Origin: an uncultured Bacteroidales bacterium
GTDB lineage: Bacteria; Bacteroidota; Bacteroidia; Bacteroidales; UBA932
NCBI GenBank assembly: GCA_934725285.1
Contig: CAKVBK010000084.1
Coordinates: 1-7,517, forward strand
Length of the DNA stretch: 7,517 nt
Direction: 5' to 3'
Numbering within the stretch: the first letter of the stretch is position 1; the number at the start of each line of letters is the position of its first letter. Position numbers and translations under genes: made by a program. The notes beneath the pieces were generated by a model. It saw nothing but the letters and a program-made list of their open reading frames with translations. It was not told where the DNA came from and made no database searches. Below are positions 1 through 7,295 of the stretch, one piece after another.

Positions 1-750
1 AACATGATCACGATCAACGGCCAGAAGATGGGCAAGTCTCTGGGCAACTTCATCACCCTGCCTCAGCTTTTCAGCGGAAAGCACGAGAAACTCGCTCAGG
101 CATATTCCCCGATGACAGTCCGCTTCTTCATCCTTCAGGCTCACTACCGCAGCACGCTGGATTTCAGCAACGAGGCACTTCAGGCGGCAGAGAAAGGACT
201 GAAGAGGGTGATGCAGGCAGCGAAGGATCTTCGCGCGCTGGCTTCGGCGGCCGGGATCACCGACAGCGAGAAAGGAACGGAAGGAGATCCTGTGAATGCG
301 ATGCAGTACGGAGAGTTCATCACCGCCACGGCGCCTGACACATGCCCAGCCACTTCCGAGGAGGTCAAAGGAATATTCAATGCTGTCTATGATGCGCTTT
401 GCGATGACCTCAACACACCTATAGCGTTGTCTCACATCTTCGATGCGGTGCGGCTCATCAACTCGGCCAAGGCCGGAGAACTAAAACTCAGCAAGGGTGA
501 TCTGGAGACTCTGCTTCAGCTTTTTGATGACATCGTGTTCGGTGTCCTCGGTCTCAAGGACGAGGCCGCCGCGGAATCCGGAAAAGGACAGGAGATCGTC
601 TCTGGTCTTATGAATATGGTGCTGGAGGAACGTGCAAAAGCCAAGGCGGCCAAAGACTGGGCTGCAAGTGACGCCATCCGTGACCATCTCAAAGCCCTTG
701 GCATCACCGTGAAGGACACCAAGGACGGGGCTGAGTGGACTATCCAATGA
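1..750 (+). CDS. cysS: Cysteinyl-tRNA synthetase, C-terminal half (5' end outside window)
   Basis: Class I aminoacyl-tRNA synthetase that charges tRNA-Cys with cysteine in the cytoplasm. The frame is open from base 1, so the ATG at 4 is internal and the catalytic N-terminal half lies upstream. Visible residues 1-249 begin with the ATP-binding signature loop as KMGKS (residues 9-13), where Gly replaces the first Ser of the usual KMSKS. A helical region follows, then a DALR-type domain at about 120-170 (DALCDDLNTPIALSHIFDAV), then the C-terminal tRNA-binding segment ending KDWAASDAIRDHLKALGI...DGAEW, typical of CysRS. The stretch at about 80-118, between the signature helices and the DALR domain, is rich in small residues and looks like a variable linker. 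It ends with TGA and is convergent with lptB. Identification is firm; only completeness is unknown. Confidence 0.96.
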   Translation, partial: NMITINGQKMGKSLGNFITLPQLFSGKHEKLAQAYSPMTVRFFILQAHYRSTLDFSNEALQAAEKGLKRVMQAAKDLRALASAAGITDSEKGTEGDPVNAMQYGEFITATAPDTCPATSEEVKGIFNAVYDALCDDLNTPIALSHIFDAVRLINSAKAGELKLSKGDLETLLQLFDDIVFGVLGLKDEAAAESGKGQEIVSGLMNMVLEERAKAKAAKDWAASDAIRDHLKALGITVKDTKDGAEWTIQ

Positions 751-787
751 TTGCCGCGATAGATAACATCCTCATTATCAAAAGAAT

Positions 788-829
788 AGCAAATCGCCTT
801 TGGTCGGAAACGACCAAAGGCGATTTGCT
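788..829. terminator. Bidirectional Rho-independent terminator between convergent genes
   Basis: A perfect inverted repeat has arms at 788-806 and 811-829 (19 bp, no mismatch) closed by a GAAA tetraloop at 807-810. It lies 37 nt after the cysS stop and 21 nt beyond the lptB stop on the other strand. The plus-strand transcript continues with a short U-rich tail (TTTAT), and the minus-strand transcript with ATTCTTT. Neither U-tract is long, but the symmetric stem and its position between two converging genes fit a terminator serving both. The rest of the 751-850 gap shows nothing else. Confidence 0.85.
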
Positions 830-850
830 TTATACCCTATTTTCAAGAAA

Positions 851-1660
851 TTACGTCCTAACGTTTTCGGCCGCCTTGGCTGCGCGAGCGGCCTCAAGGG
901 CAGCATGCTCGGCTTTGGCCCGCTCGACGGAGACAGATTTCTTCAGGACGAAGCCGGAGCCAAGGTACTTGGTGCGTACATCCTCATCAGCGGCAAGGGA
1001 TTCAGGGGTGCCCTGCTGGAGGATAGTGCCTTCATAGAGCAGGTAGGCGCGGTCGGTGATCGCAAGGGTCTCGCCGACATTGTGATCAGTGATTATGACA
1101 CCGATATCCTTGTACTTGAGTTTGGCGATGATGAACTGTATGTCCTCCACAGCAATCGGGTCTACCCCGGCGAAAGGTTCGTCAAGCAGGATAAATTTCG
1201 GATCTATGGCAAGGGCGCGGGCAATCTCGCAGCGGCGCCTCTCACCTCCCGAAAGTTGGATTCCAAGGCTCTTGCGGACCTTGGAAAGGTTGAATTCATT
1301 GATCAGATCCTCAAGTCGTTCATGCCTCTCAGCCTTGGACATATCCGACATCTCCATCACTGACATGATGTTGTCCTCGACAGACATCTTGCGAAAGACC
1401 GAGGCCTCCTGCGGCAAGTAGCCGACTCCTTTCTGAGCCCTTTTGTACATAGGAAGCTCGGTGATGTCCTCATCATCAAGGAACACACGGCCACCGTTCG
1501 GGACAATCTGTCCGGTGATCATATAGAAACTGGTAGTCTTCCCAGCCCCGTTCGGGCCAAGGAATCCAACTATCTCACCTTGGTTAATCTCCATCGAAAC
1601 GCCTTTCACAACGGTTCTGATGCCATATTTCTTGACGAGGTTCTCGCAATGAAGTTTCAT
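851..1660 (-). CDS. lptB: LPS export ABC transporter ATP-binding protein LptB
   Basis: Cytoplasmic ATPase that, as a dimer with LptF/LptG, powers extraction of lipopolysaccharide from the inner membrane for the Lpt bridge. All ABC motifs are present: Walker [10 protein letters not shown] at 35-43, Q-loop YLPQ at 81-84, signature LSGGE at 136-140, Walker B FILLDE at 156-161 with catalytic Glu161, and switch His193. The segments GGERRR, FAGVDPI and ITDHNV are highly characteristic of LptB rather than of other ABC ATPases. At 269 aa it is about 28 residues longer than E. coli LptB (241 aa). The extra part, residues about 241-269, is an Ala- and charge-rich tail predicted to be helical. It starts 26 nt after the dnaX stop on the same strand, so the two are probably co-transcribed. 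lptF/G and lptC are not in the window. Confidence 0.95.
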   Translation of the reverse strand: MKLHCENLVKKYGIRTVVKGVSMEINQGEIVGFLGPNGAGKTTSFYMITGQIVPNGGRVFLDDEDITELPMYKRAQKGVGYLPQEASVFRKMSVEDNIMSVMEMSDMSKAERHERLEDLINEFNLSKVRKSLGIQLSGGERRRCEIARALAIDPKFILLDEPFAGVDPIAVEDIQFIIAKLKYKDIGVIITDHNVGETLAITDRAYLLYEGTILQQGTPESLAADEDVRTKYLGSGFVLKKSVSVERAKAEHAALEAARAAKAAENVRT

Positions 1661-1686
1661 CTTGTCTAAAATCTAATTGTCTATCA

Positions 1687-3567
1687 TTATTTTGTCTCAA
1701 GTCCGAAATCCTTGATCAGGTTCTGGACTTCCCCGTTCCGGCCCATCAGGGCAGTGGCTTTCTCCTGGTCGGTATATGGCTGAACACCCTTGTCCTCCAT
1801 CGGAACAACACCGACCTCAAGACGGAGTTTTGAGGATCCGACCTTCTTCTGCAAATTTCCTTCCAGATCCATAAGCCTGTTCGCCCGGATCCATTTCTCC
1901 TGAGCATCATTGCTGACCTTGAACGTCAACACTTTGCAACCGTCTTTCATCTCGACGCCTACCTGAGCGTTCTGAAGAGTGTTGGCCAGACGTGGGCTTG
2001 AGGCATACTCAGCCGGAACTGTCTTCCATGCCTCAAGAAGAGTCGTGTCATCAGGGATGGCTTCCTCAATCGTCACCGCCTTCTTCTCTACTTTCTTTGT
2101 CTCTTCCTCATTGATTATTGAATTGAGGGACAGCGCAGCGCCCGTCTTCGCAGGTTTTCTTCTCGCCCGCGGAGCCGGGGTCTCAGCCGCAACAGCCGTA
2201 GAGCCGGGACCCGGTCCGGACTCAGAACCATCGGTCATCGACTCATCCCTTTCGGCAGAGTCTGCCGAAGCGGCGGTATGAATAGAAGCTGTCTCCACTG
2301 AAGGCACGGCTACCACGACGGCAGGCTCAGGACTCTGACGGACCAAAGGCTCAGTAGCAGATTCTGCCACATGCCGAACCGGCTTGGACTCCACAGAAGT
2401 CTTGGCCGGCACATCCGCGGTCGGTGACACCTGCCTGGCCGGAGTCACAACCTCCGTCCTGGAAGCATCCGGGGCCTTGACCAGAAAACTAAGCTTCATC
2501 AATGCGAACTCAATGTGAAGCCTCGGGTTCACAGCCTGCTTGTATCCTGCCTCGCAAGCCGTGGTGATGGACAACGCGTCATACAGAAACTTGAGCGAGC
2601 AGCGCGAAGCCTGCTCCACATATCTGGCCTTCAAGGAGTCAGGGAGTTCTAGCAAAGCGTCAAGGCCACCGTTTTTCGTCACCATCAGATCCCTGAAATG
2701 CGAGCTAAGCGCCGCACAGAAATGAAGCGCGTTGAACCCTTTGGAAAGGATCTCGTCAAACTTCAGCAAAGCCGATCCATAATCCCCCGCAAAAAAAGCG
2801 TCCACCAGATTGAAACTATAGTCATAGTCAAGCACATTGAGATTCTTCAGAACCTCCTCGTACTTCACGTCAGTCCCGCAGAACGCCACCGTCTGATCAA
2901 AGATCGTAAGCGCGTCACGCATCGCCCCGTCGGCCTTCTGCGCTATCACGTGCAGGGATTCATCGTCAATGTTCACCCCCTCCTTTCCCGCTATCATCCT
3001 CAGGTTGCTGACAATGTCCGGAACCGAAATCCTGTTGAAATCGTAAGTCTGGCAGCGGGAAAGGATAGTCGGCAGGATCTTATGTTTCTCCGTTGTGGCA
3101 AGAATGAATATGGCGTGTGCAGGAGGCTCCTCCAGAGTTTTGAGGAAGGCGTTGAACGCGGCCGTGGACAGCATGTGCACCTCATCGATGATGTACACGC
3201 TGTACTTGCCAACCTGTGGCGGAATCTGCACCTGATCCATCAGGTTCTTGATGTCATCCACTCCGTTGTTTGACGCGGCGTCCAATTCATGAATACAATA
3301 GGACCGTCCCTCCTGGAAAGACCGGCACGACTCACACTCGCCGCAAGGCTCCATGTCCGGCGAAGGATTGGAACAGTTGATGGCCTTCGCGAATATCCTG
3401 GCTGTGGTCGTCTTCCCCACTCCGCGCGGCCCGCAGAACAGGTAGGCATGCGCCAGTTTGCCCCTGATGATCGAGTTCTTAAGGGTTTGGGCTATGTTGT
3501 CCTGACCGATAAGGGACTCGAACGAGTCAGGACGATATTTTCTTGCCGACACTATGTATTCAGACAT
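1687..3567 (-). CDS. dnaX: DNA polymerase III subunit gamma/tau
   Basis: ATPase core of the clamp loader that places the sliding clamp on primed DNA and tethers polymerase. I chose ATG at 3567 (626 aa, MSEYIVSARKYRP...), which matches the usual Bacteroidales N-terminus. An in-frame TTG at 3579 would add four residues. Motifs: Walker A GPRGVGKTT at 46-54; a zinc site of Cys65, Cys75, Cys78 and Cys81; Walker B VYIIDE at 124-129; sensor-1 region ATTE at 157-160; SRC motif at 170-172 with the arginine finger Arg171. Domain III (oligomerisation) spans about 245-360. A Pro/Ala/Ser/Glu-rich, probably disordered linker covers about 364-475, followed by a folded tau-specific C-terminus to 626. I see no A-rich slippery heptamer like that of E. 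coli dnaX, so gamma is not obviously made by frameshifting. It heads the dnaX-lptB unit. Confidence 0.95.
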   Translation of the reverse strand: MSEYIVSARKYRPDSFESLIGQDNIAQTLKNSIIRGKLAHAYLFCGPRGVGKTTTARIFAKAINCSNPSPDMEPCGECESCRSFQEGRSYCIHELDAASNNGVDDIKNLMDQVQIPPQVGKYSVYIIDEVHMLSTAAFNAFLKTLEEPPAHAIFILATTEKHKILPTILSRCQTYDFNRISVPDIVSNLRMIAGKEGVNIDDESLHVIAQKADGAMRDALTIFDQTVAFCGTDVKYEEVLKNLNVLDYDYSFNLVDAFFAGDYGSALLKFDEILSKGFNALHFCAALSSHFRDLMVTKNGGLDALLELPDSLKARYVEQASRCSLKFLYDALSITTACEAGYKQAVNPRLHIEFALMKLSFLVKAPDASRTEVVTPARQVSPTADVPAKTSVESKPVRHVAESATEPLVRQSPEPAVVVAVPSVETASIHTAASADSAERDESMTDGSESGPGPGSTAVAAETPAPRARRKPAKTGAALSLNSIINEEETKKVEKKAVTIEEAIPDDTTLLEAWKTVPAEYASSPRLANTLQNAQVGVEMKDGCKVLTFKVSNDAQEKWIRANRLMDLEGNLQKKVGSSKLRLEVGVVPMEDKGVQPYTDQEKATALMGRNGEVQNLIKDFGLETK

Positions 3568-3617
3568 AACTACGTTCAAATCTTAGGGAGTGGTTGTCCG
3601 CGCCAAGTTTTGTAAGG

Positions 3618-3625
3618 CAAATTTA
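3618..3625 (-). promoter_or_regulatory. Candidate -7 box of the dnaX promoter
   Basis: Read on the minus strand the octamer is TAAATTTG, matching the Bacteroidetes sigma-ABfr -7 consensus TAnnTTTG at all six fixed positions. It lies 51 nt upstream of the chosen dnaX ATG, giving a predicted leader of roughly 45 nt. No TTTG -33 box is seen at the usual spacing of about 19-21 nt, so the call rests on the -7 motif and position alone. Confidence 0.4.
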
Positions 3626-3637
3626 CGCAATATTTCG

Positions 3638-3645
3638 TACATTTG
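3638..3645 (+). promoter_or_regulatory. Candidate -7 box of the promoter for the 3747-7295 gene group
   Basis: The octamer TACATTTG matches the Bacteroidetes -7 consensus TAnnTTTG. A TTTG occurs at 3609-3612, but the 25-nt spacing exceeds the usual 19-21, so the -33 element is doubtful. The predicted start site is near 3652, giving a leader of about 95 nt before the ATG at 3747. The box is only 12 nt from the oppositely oriented dnaX -7 box. Confidence 0.45.
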
Positions 3646-3647
3646 TG

Positions 3648-3660
3648 TCGTGCGGCACGA
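3648..3660. repeat. 13-nt palindrome (6-1-6) at the predicted transcription start
   Basis: TCGTGC at 3648-3653 and GCACGA at 3655-3660 are exact inverted copies around a single central G. Because it sits just after the plus-strand -7 box, it would cover the predicted start site, a common place for a repressor operator. No regulator gene is adjacent, and a 6-bp arm may arise by chance, so an operator role is inference. Confidence 0.3.
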
Positions 3661-3690
3661 AGTATGGAACTTTTTGCCGGCGAAACGACC

Positions 3691-3714
3691 CAAGCCTCGT
3701 AACTCGGAGGCTTG
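3691..3714 (+). promoter_or_regulatory. Leader hairpin upstream of the exported-protein gene
   Basis: Arms CAAGCCTC (3691-3698) and GAGGCTTG (3707-3714) pair perfectly over 8 bp with an 8-nt loop. The right arm ends 32 nt before the ATG at 3747, inside the predicted 5' leader. There is no T-tract after it, so it does not look like a terminator. It could be an mRNA-stabilising or regulatory leader structure; no known riboswitch is recognised. Confidence 0.4.
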
Positions 3715-3746
3715 CACTTTGATTAAAAACTAAAAAACAAACAGAT

Positions 3747-4601
3747 ATGAGACGCACATTTACAATATTGGCTTGGTTAATCGCTGGCCTGCTGCTCACA
3801 ACCGACATGTTCGGACAGGTGCAGATCACCACAAGAAGGGAGAAGCTTAAGGATTTCACGACCAAGACGACAAAGGTTGTTCTGACCGGAGACGAGTTCC
3901 TTGACGAGGCCCTGAAGGAAAGTGTGGCATCGACTTGGACAATATCGCCATACGAGTTCTGCACAAATGAAGAGTTCGAGAGTCTCAAAACCAACGCCGG
4001 CTACTATTTCCTGTTGGTTGTGAAAGGTCAGTTCCGCAGGGAATCCGAACCCGGGATCGACATGCTGACCCTTGTCAAGGGTGGCGAGGGAGCCGACAAA
4101 TCAATAAGCGATATGTTTGAGGTTGTGACATTTCCTCTGCGCCCGACCGAAGATCCGTCAGGACGTGAGTTTGTGATGCTGCCGGCATTCCTCAAAATCA
4201 TTCAGAACCACACCTCGGAGCTTACAGAAACCGAGATGAAGGCATATTCAAGCATCGGAGCCAAAGACACCAAAAAGCTGAAGATCAAACGAATATTTTT
4301 CTGGTCGGAGGATCTGGCCCCGCAGGTTGACGAGCAGACGAAGCGTTCGTTGGACGAGGACATCATCATAAACGAAGATGAGGACGAGGTGGATGAAATA
4401 TTCAACGAGGGAACTTTCAATGCCGCGGTAAGTTATGTCGTGGCTCCGTCCGAGCCTGTCAATGGTTCCATCTGCTACAAGATGCTCATCGGTGCCGACA
4501 ACCACGAGCTCTACTATTTCAAGAAGCACAAGATAACCGCCAGAAACGGCAAGGGATTCCTCTCCAGCGACATCAAGGCAATCAAACTTATAAGGAAATA
4601 A
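3747..4601 (+). CDS. Exported protein of unknown function
   Basis: 284 aa; I cannot assign a function. The N-terminus is a clear Sec signal peptide: basic MRR, then a hydrophobic core (FTILAWLIAGLLL at about 5-17), with a likely cleavage around MFG/Q at residues 23-24. No lipobox Cys is present, so the mature protein should be periplasmic or secreted. The body has no further membrane segment. It contains a segment TTKVVLTGDEFLDEALKE at about 41-58, a beta-rich middle part, and a strongly acidic stretch at 203-221 (11 of 19 residues Asp or Glu). The C-terminal part, CYKMLIGADNHELYYFKKHKI, looks like a folded beta-structure. It resembles, from memory, a conserved Bacteroidales family of uncharacterised proteins. 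Its stop overlaps the next ATG by one base (TAATG), implying translational coupling to the M16 peptidase. ATG at 3747 is the first in frame before the signal peptide. Confidence 0.85.
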   Translation: MRRTFTILAWLIAGLLLTTDMFGQVQITTRREKLKDFTTKTTKVVLTGDEFLDEALKESVASTWTISPYEFCTNEEFESLKTNAGYYFLLVVKGQFRRESEPGIDMLTLVKGGEGADKSISDMFEVVTFPLRPTEDPSGREFVMLPAFLKIIQNHTSELTETEMKAYSSIGAKDTKKLKIKRIFFWSEDLAPQVDEQTKRSLDEDIIINEDEDEVDEIFNEGTFNAAVSYVVAPSEPVNGSICYKMLIGADNHELYYFKKHKITARNGKGFLSSDIKAIKLIRK

Positions 4602-5830
4602 TGATCGCAGGGACGGCTGACCGCGGGTTGAGATACGCGGTCAAGAGAAGCGGCAACGCGGTGGGATATTGCTCACTGACAATCAAATGCGGAACAAGGG
4701 ATGAGGGAGACTTCCACAGCGGAATCGCCCATTTCACCGAACACACCATATTCAAAGGCACCGGACACAAAAGCGCAAGGGTCATCAGCAGCTATCTTGA
4801 CAAACTTGGCGGTGAACTCAACGCCTTCACGACCAAGGAGGAGATTGTCATTCATTCGACGGTGCTCAAGGAGGACCTCGGCAAGGCCGCGTCCTTGCTT
4901 CTTGAACTGGCCACATGCCCGACATTCCCGGAAGAGGAGATCGCTGTCGAGAAAGGAGTGGTGATCGACGAGATCAAATCCTACAAGGATTCCCCCGCCG
5001 ATGATGTCTACGACCAATTCGAGGAAAACCTGTTCGCCGGCCACCCGCTCGGACGTTCCATTCTCGGGACGCCGGGAAGCGTCAGGAAGATCACCGGCAA
5101 GGAGTTGCTAAGATTCACCCGGGAGCGGTTCACTCCGGAGAATATGGCCCTGGCGATCGTCGCCGACATAGACGAGAAAAAAATGGAGGAGAATGTCCGG
5201 AAGCTGGTCGGAAAGTTCTTTGGCGAGGCCTGCTCTGCCGTCTATGAACGCACTGTCCAACCGATCAAGCTTCAGTCTCCGTTCAACAGGATGGTTGAGA
5301 AACGGAATCACGAGGTCAATGCCGTCATCGGGAACCTCGCGCCATCTCTCTACGACTCTAAAGAGCGTTTCGCTACGATTCTGCTCAGCAACATCATCGG
5401 AGGTCCTGCCTCAAATTCTCTGCTGAACAGTTTGTTAAGAGAGAAAAACGGATGGGTTTACGGAGTGGAATCATCTTACTCGCAGTACACTGAAGCCGGC
5501 ATTATGATCATAAGCCTTGGCTGCGAACGCGGCAATCTGGAAAAATGCCTTGACGCGGTCTGGAAAGTAATACGGAAAATGCAGGACGAGGAATATTCTT
5601 CCGTCAAGCTGAAGGCGGCGAAAAAACAGCTTCTCGGCCAGCTTGCCATAAGTTCCGACAACGGAGAGACCCAGTGCCTGTCAATGGGGAAAAGCCTGAT
5701 ATCATACGGGAAGATATTCACAGACAAGCAGAATCTCGATGCCATAGAGGCAGTGAGCGCCGAAGACATCAGAAACGCAGCCGTGAGAATATTCAATCCC
5801 GAAAGCACATCTTCTCTGATTTTCCTATAA
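4601..5830 (+). CDS. M16 family zinc metallopeptidase (pitrilysin/processing-peptidase type)
   Basis: Predicted zinc endopeptidase degrading or processing peptides. The inverted zinc motif HxxEH is intact as HFTEH at residues 44-48 (His44, Glu47 catalytic, His48). The distal zinc ligand is Glu124 in GVVIDE, with the conserved Glu117 seven residues before it, as in mitochondrial processing peptidase beta. The C-terminal half has the family's Arg/Tyr element, Arg280 and Tyr287 in REKNGWVYG. At 409 aa it is a single M16 unit (N- plus C-terminal domain), the size of YmxG-type bacterial and archaeal members, which are known to act as homodimers. No signal peptide is visible, so it is probably cytoplasmic, unlike its upstream partner. 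Its ATG overlaps the preceding stop by one base and no separate ribosome binding site is seen, so coupled translation is likely. The fucosidase gene follows after 19 nt. Confidence 0.92.
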   Translation: MIAGTADRGLRYAVKRSGNAVGYCSLTIKCGTRDEGDFHSGIAHFTEHTIFKGTGHKSARVISSYLDKLGGELNAFTTKEEIVIHSTVLKEDLGKAASLLLELATCPTFPEEEIAVEKGVVIDEIKSYKDSPADDVYDQFEENLFAGHPLGRSILGTPGSVRKITGKELLRFTRERFTPENMALAIVADIDEKKMEENVRKLVGKFFGEACSAVYERTVQPIKLQSPFNRMVEKRNHEVNAVIGNLAPSLYDSKERFATILLSNIIGGPASNSLLNSLLREKNGWVYGVESSYSQYTEAGIMIISLGCERGNLEKCLDAVWKVIRKMQDEEYSSVKLKAAKKQLLGQLAISSDNGETQCLSMGKSLISYGKIFTDKQNLDAIEAVSAEDIRNAAVRIFNPESTSSLIFL

Positions 5831-5849
5831 ACCTCAAACATCACTGAAA

Positions 5850-7295
5850 ATGAACCGTTTGACCCTGACCTTGGCAGCGTTTGCCGCTGTTGTGGCATCT
5901 TGTGGAAAAGGAACCTCACTACCTCCTGAACCTTTCGGACCGACACCTACTGCCCAGCAACTCGAATGGCAGAAGATGGAAATGAATATGTTCGCTCACT
6001 TCGGACCGAACACCTTCACAGGCAGGGAATGGGGACTCGGAACCGAAACGGAGGATGTATTCAATCCGACTGATCTTGACTGTGGTCAATGGACAGCTAT
6101 CGCCAAGGCCGCAGGATTCAAGGGGATAATCATCACCGGAAAACATCACGATGGTTTCTGTCTGTGGCCGAACCCTGTCTGCGGGCACACAGTAGCGAAA
6201 AGTCCGTGGAAAGACGGCAAGGGTGACGTGCTCAAAGAACTGTCAGAGGCCTGCGCCAAGGACGGTCTCAAATTCGGAGTCTATATCTCTCCGTGGGACA
6301 GAAACGATCCGACTTACGGAACTCAGGAGTACAATGAGGTTTACGCAAAGACATTGGAGAGTGCTCTCAGTGGTTACGGAGAGGTCTTCGAGCAGTGGTT
6401 CGACGGAGCCAACGGCGAAGGACCTAACGGAAAGAGACAGGGATACGACTGGCCTTTGTTCAACGGAACAGTAAGAAGATTTCAGCCGGACGCGGTCATA
6501 TTCAGTGACATCGGTCCAGATTGCCGCTGGGTGGGCAACGAGCGTGGCTCCGCAGGAAGGACTTGCTGGGGCAGGCTTGATGTCAAAGGTTTCGGCCCCG
6601 GATCCGATGCTCCAAGCCGGGACACCCTGAACTGCGGCAACGCCCTCGGAGCCGAATGGGTTCCCGCCGAGACCGATGTCTCCATCCGTCCGGGTTGGTT
6701 CTGGAGAGAAAGCGAGAACGACAAGGTGAAATCAGTGGATGAACTTCTCAGAATCTATTACGAAAGCGTCGGGCGCAACTCGCTGCTGCTTCTGAACGTC
6801 CCGCCTGACACCACCGGACGGATCAACGCCGCCGACTCAGCCAGACTGATGGAGTTCCGCGCCGCCCTCGACAGGATATTCGAAGACAATCTCGCCGAAG
6901 GCGCAAAAGCGGAGGCGACCGCTGTCAGAGGCCGCACCTTCAAGGCGCAAAACATTCTGAATGATGAATATGACTCCTTCTGGGCCGCCCCGGACGATGT
7001 CACGGAAGCCTCGATAAACATCAACCTCAATGGTGAAAAGACCTTCAATCTGATTCAACTTCAGGAATATATCCCTTTGGGACAGAGAGTCAAGTCTTTC
7101 ACCATCGAAGCGTCAGGCGCCGATGGCCAATGGAGGGAAATCGCCTCCGAGACCACCATCGGCTACAAGAGAATAATTCTGATCGCCGAGACCACCACCT
7201 CCAAAATCCGCCTCAACATCACAGGAGCGTATGCCTGTCCTGTGCTCAACGGTTTTGCATTGTATCTGGATCCGGTCAGAGATTGGAAAGAGTAA
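5850..7295 (+). CDS. GH29 alpha-L-fucosidase lipoprotein with C-terminal F5/8C-like domain
   Basis: Retaining alpha-L-fucosidase that would remove terminal fucose from glycans outside the inner membrane. Residues 1-18 form a lipoprotein signal peptide with lipobox VASC (Cys18). The residues after Cys (GKGTSL) lack the acidic surface-export signal described in Bacteroides, so the side of the outer membrane is uncertain. The GH29 barrel spans about 35-345. It has HFGPN (His50) and KHHDGF (98-103) in the fucose-binding region, and the nucleophile Asp185 in QWFDG. A likely acid/base is Glu231 in RWVGNE. The 46-residue spacing between them and the RWVGNE context resemble subfamily GH29-B (alpha-1,3/1,4-fucosidases acting on Lewis-type structures); that specificity is inference. 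Residues about 346-478 form a beta-rich F5/8C (discoidin, CBM32-like) domain. It starts 19 nt after the M16 gene. No SusC/SusD, sulfatase or other glycosidase is in the window. Confidence 0.93.
   Translation: MNRLTLTLAAFAAVVASCGKGTSLPPEPFGPTPTAQQLEWQKMEMNMFAHFGPNTFTGREWGLGTETEDVFNPTDLDCGQWTAIAKAAGFKGIIITGKHHDGFCLWPNPVCGHTVAKSPWKDGKGDVLKELSEACAKDGLKFGVYISPWDRNDPTYGTQEYNEVYAKTLESALSGYGEVFEQWFDGANGEGPNGKRQGYDWPLFNGTVRRFQPDAVIFSDIGPDCRWVGNERGSAGRTCWGRLDVKGFGPGSDAPSRDTLNCGNALGAEWVPAETDVSIRPGWFWRESENDKVKSVDELLRIYYESVGRNSLLLLNVPPDTTGRINAADSARLMEFRAALDRIFEDNLAEGAKAEATAVRGRTFKAQNILNDEYDSFWAAPDDVTEASININLNGEKTFNLIQLQEYIPLGQRVKSFTIEASGADGQWREIASETTIGYKRIILIAETTTSKIRLNITGAYACPVLNGFALYLDPVRDWKE

Noticed and set aside
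800..1363. Open frame of 187 codons on the plus strand opposite lptB.
   Set aside because: It starts within the terminator hairpin, lies entirely opposite or beside lptB, and its translation has no recognisable domain; it reflects codon bias of the real gene.
2791..2797. Run of seven T (minus strand) inside dnaX at codons 257-259 as a possible programmed frameshift site for gamma.
   Set aside because: A -1 slip would give a product of about 270 residues that stops early in domain III, which a working gamma subunit needs. It lacks the A-rich heptamer pattern of known dnaX sites, and I saw no clear stimulatory structure.
2698..3273. Open frame of 191 codons on the plus strand opposite the dnaX ATPase region.
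   Set aside because: dnaX is unmistakable on the other strand and this translation resembles no protein family.
3568..3579. In-frame TTG at 3579 as an upstream start of dnaX.
   Set aside because: The ATG at 3567 gives the usual family N-terminus (MSEYIVSARKYRP), and the four extra residues (MNVV) are not typical.
3609..3645. TTTG at 3609-3612 as the -33 partner of the -7 box at 3638.
   Set aside because: The gap is 25 nt, well over the usual 19-21, so only the -7 box is claimed.
5476..5946. Open frame of 156 codons on the minus strand across the M16/fucosidase junction.
   Set aside because: It overlaps two well-supported genes in antisense and shows no domain or promoter.
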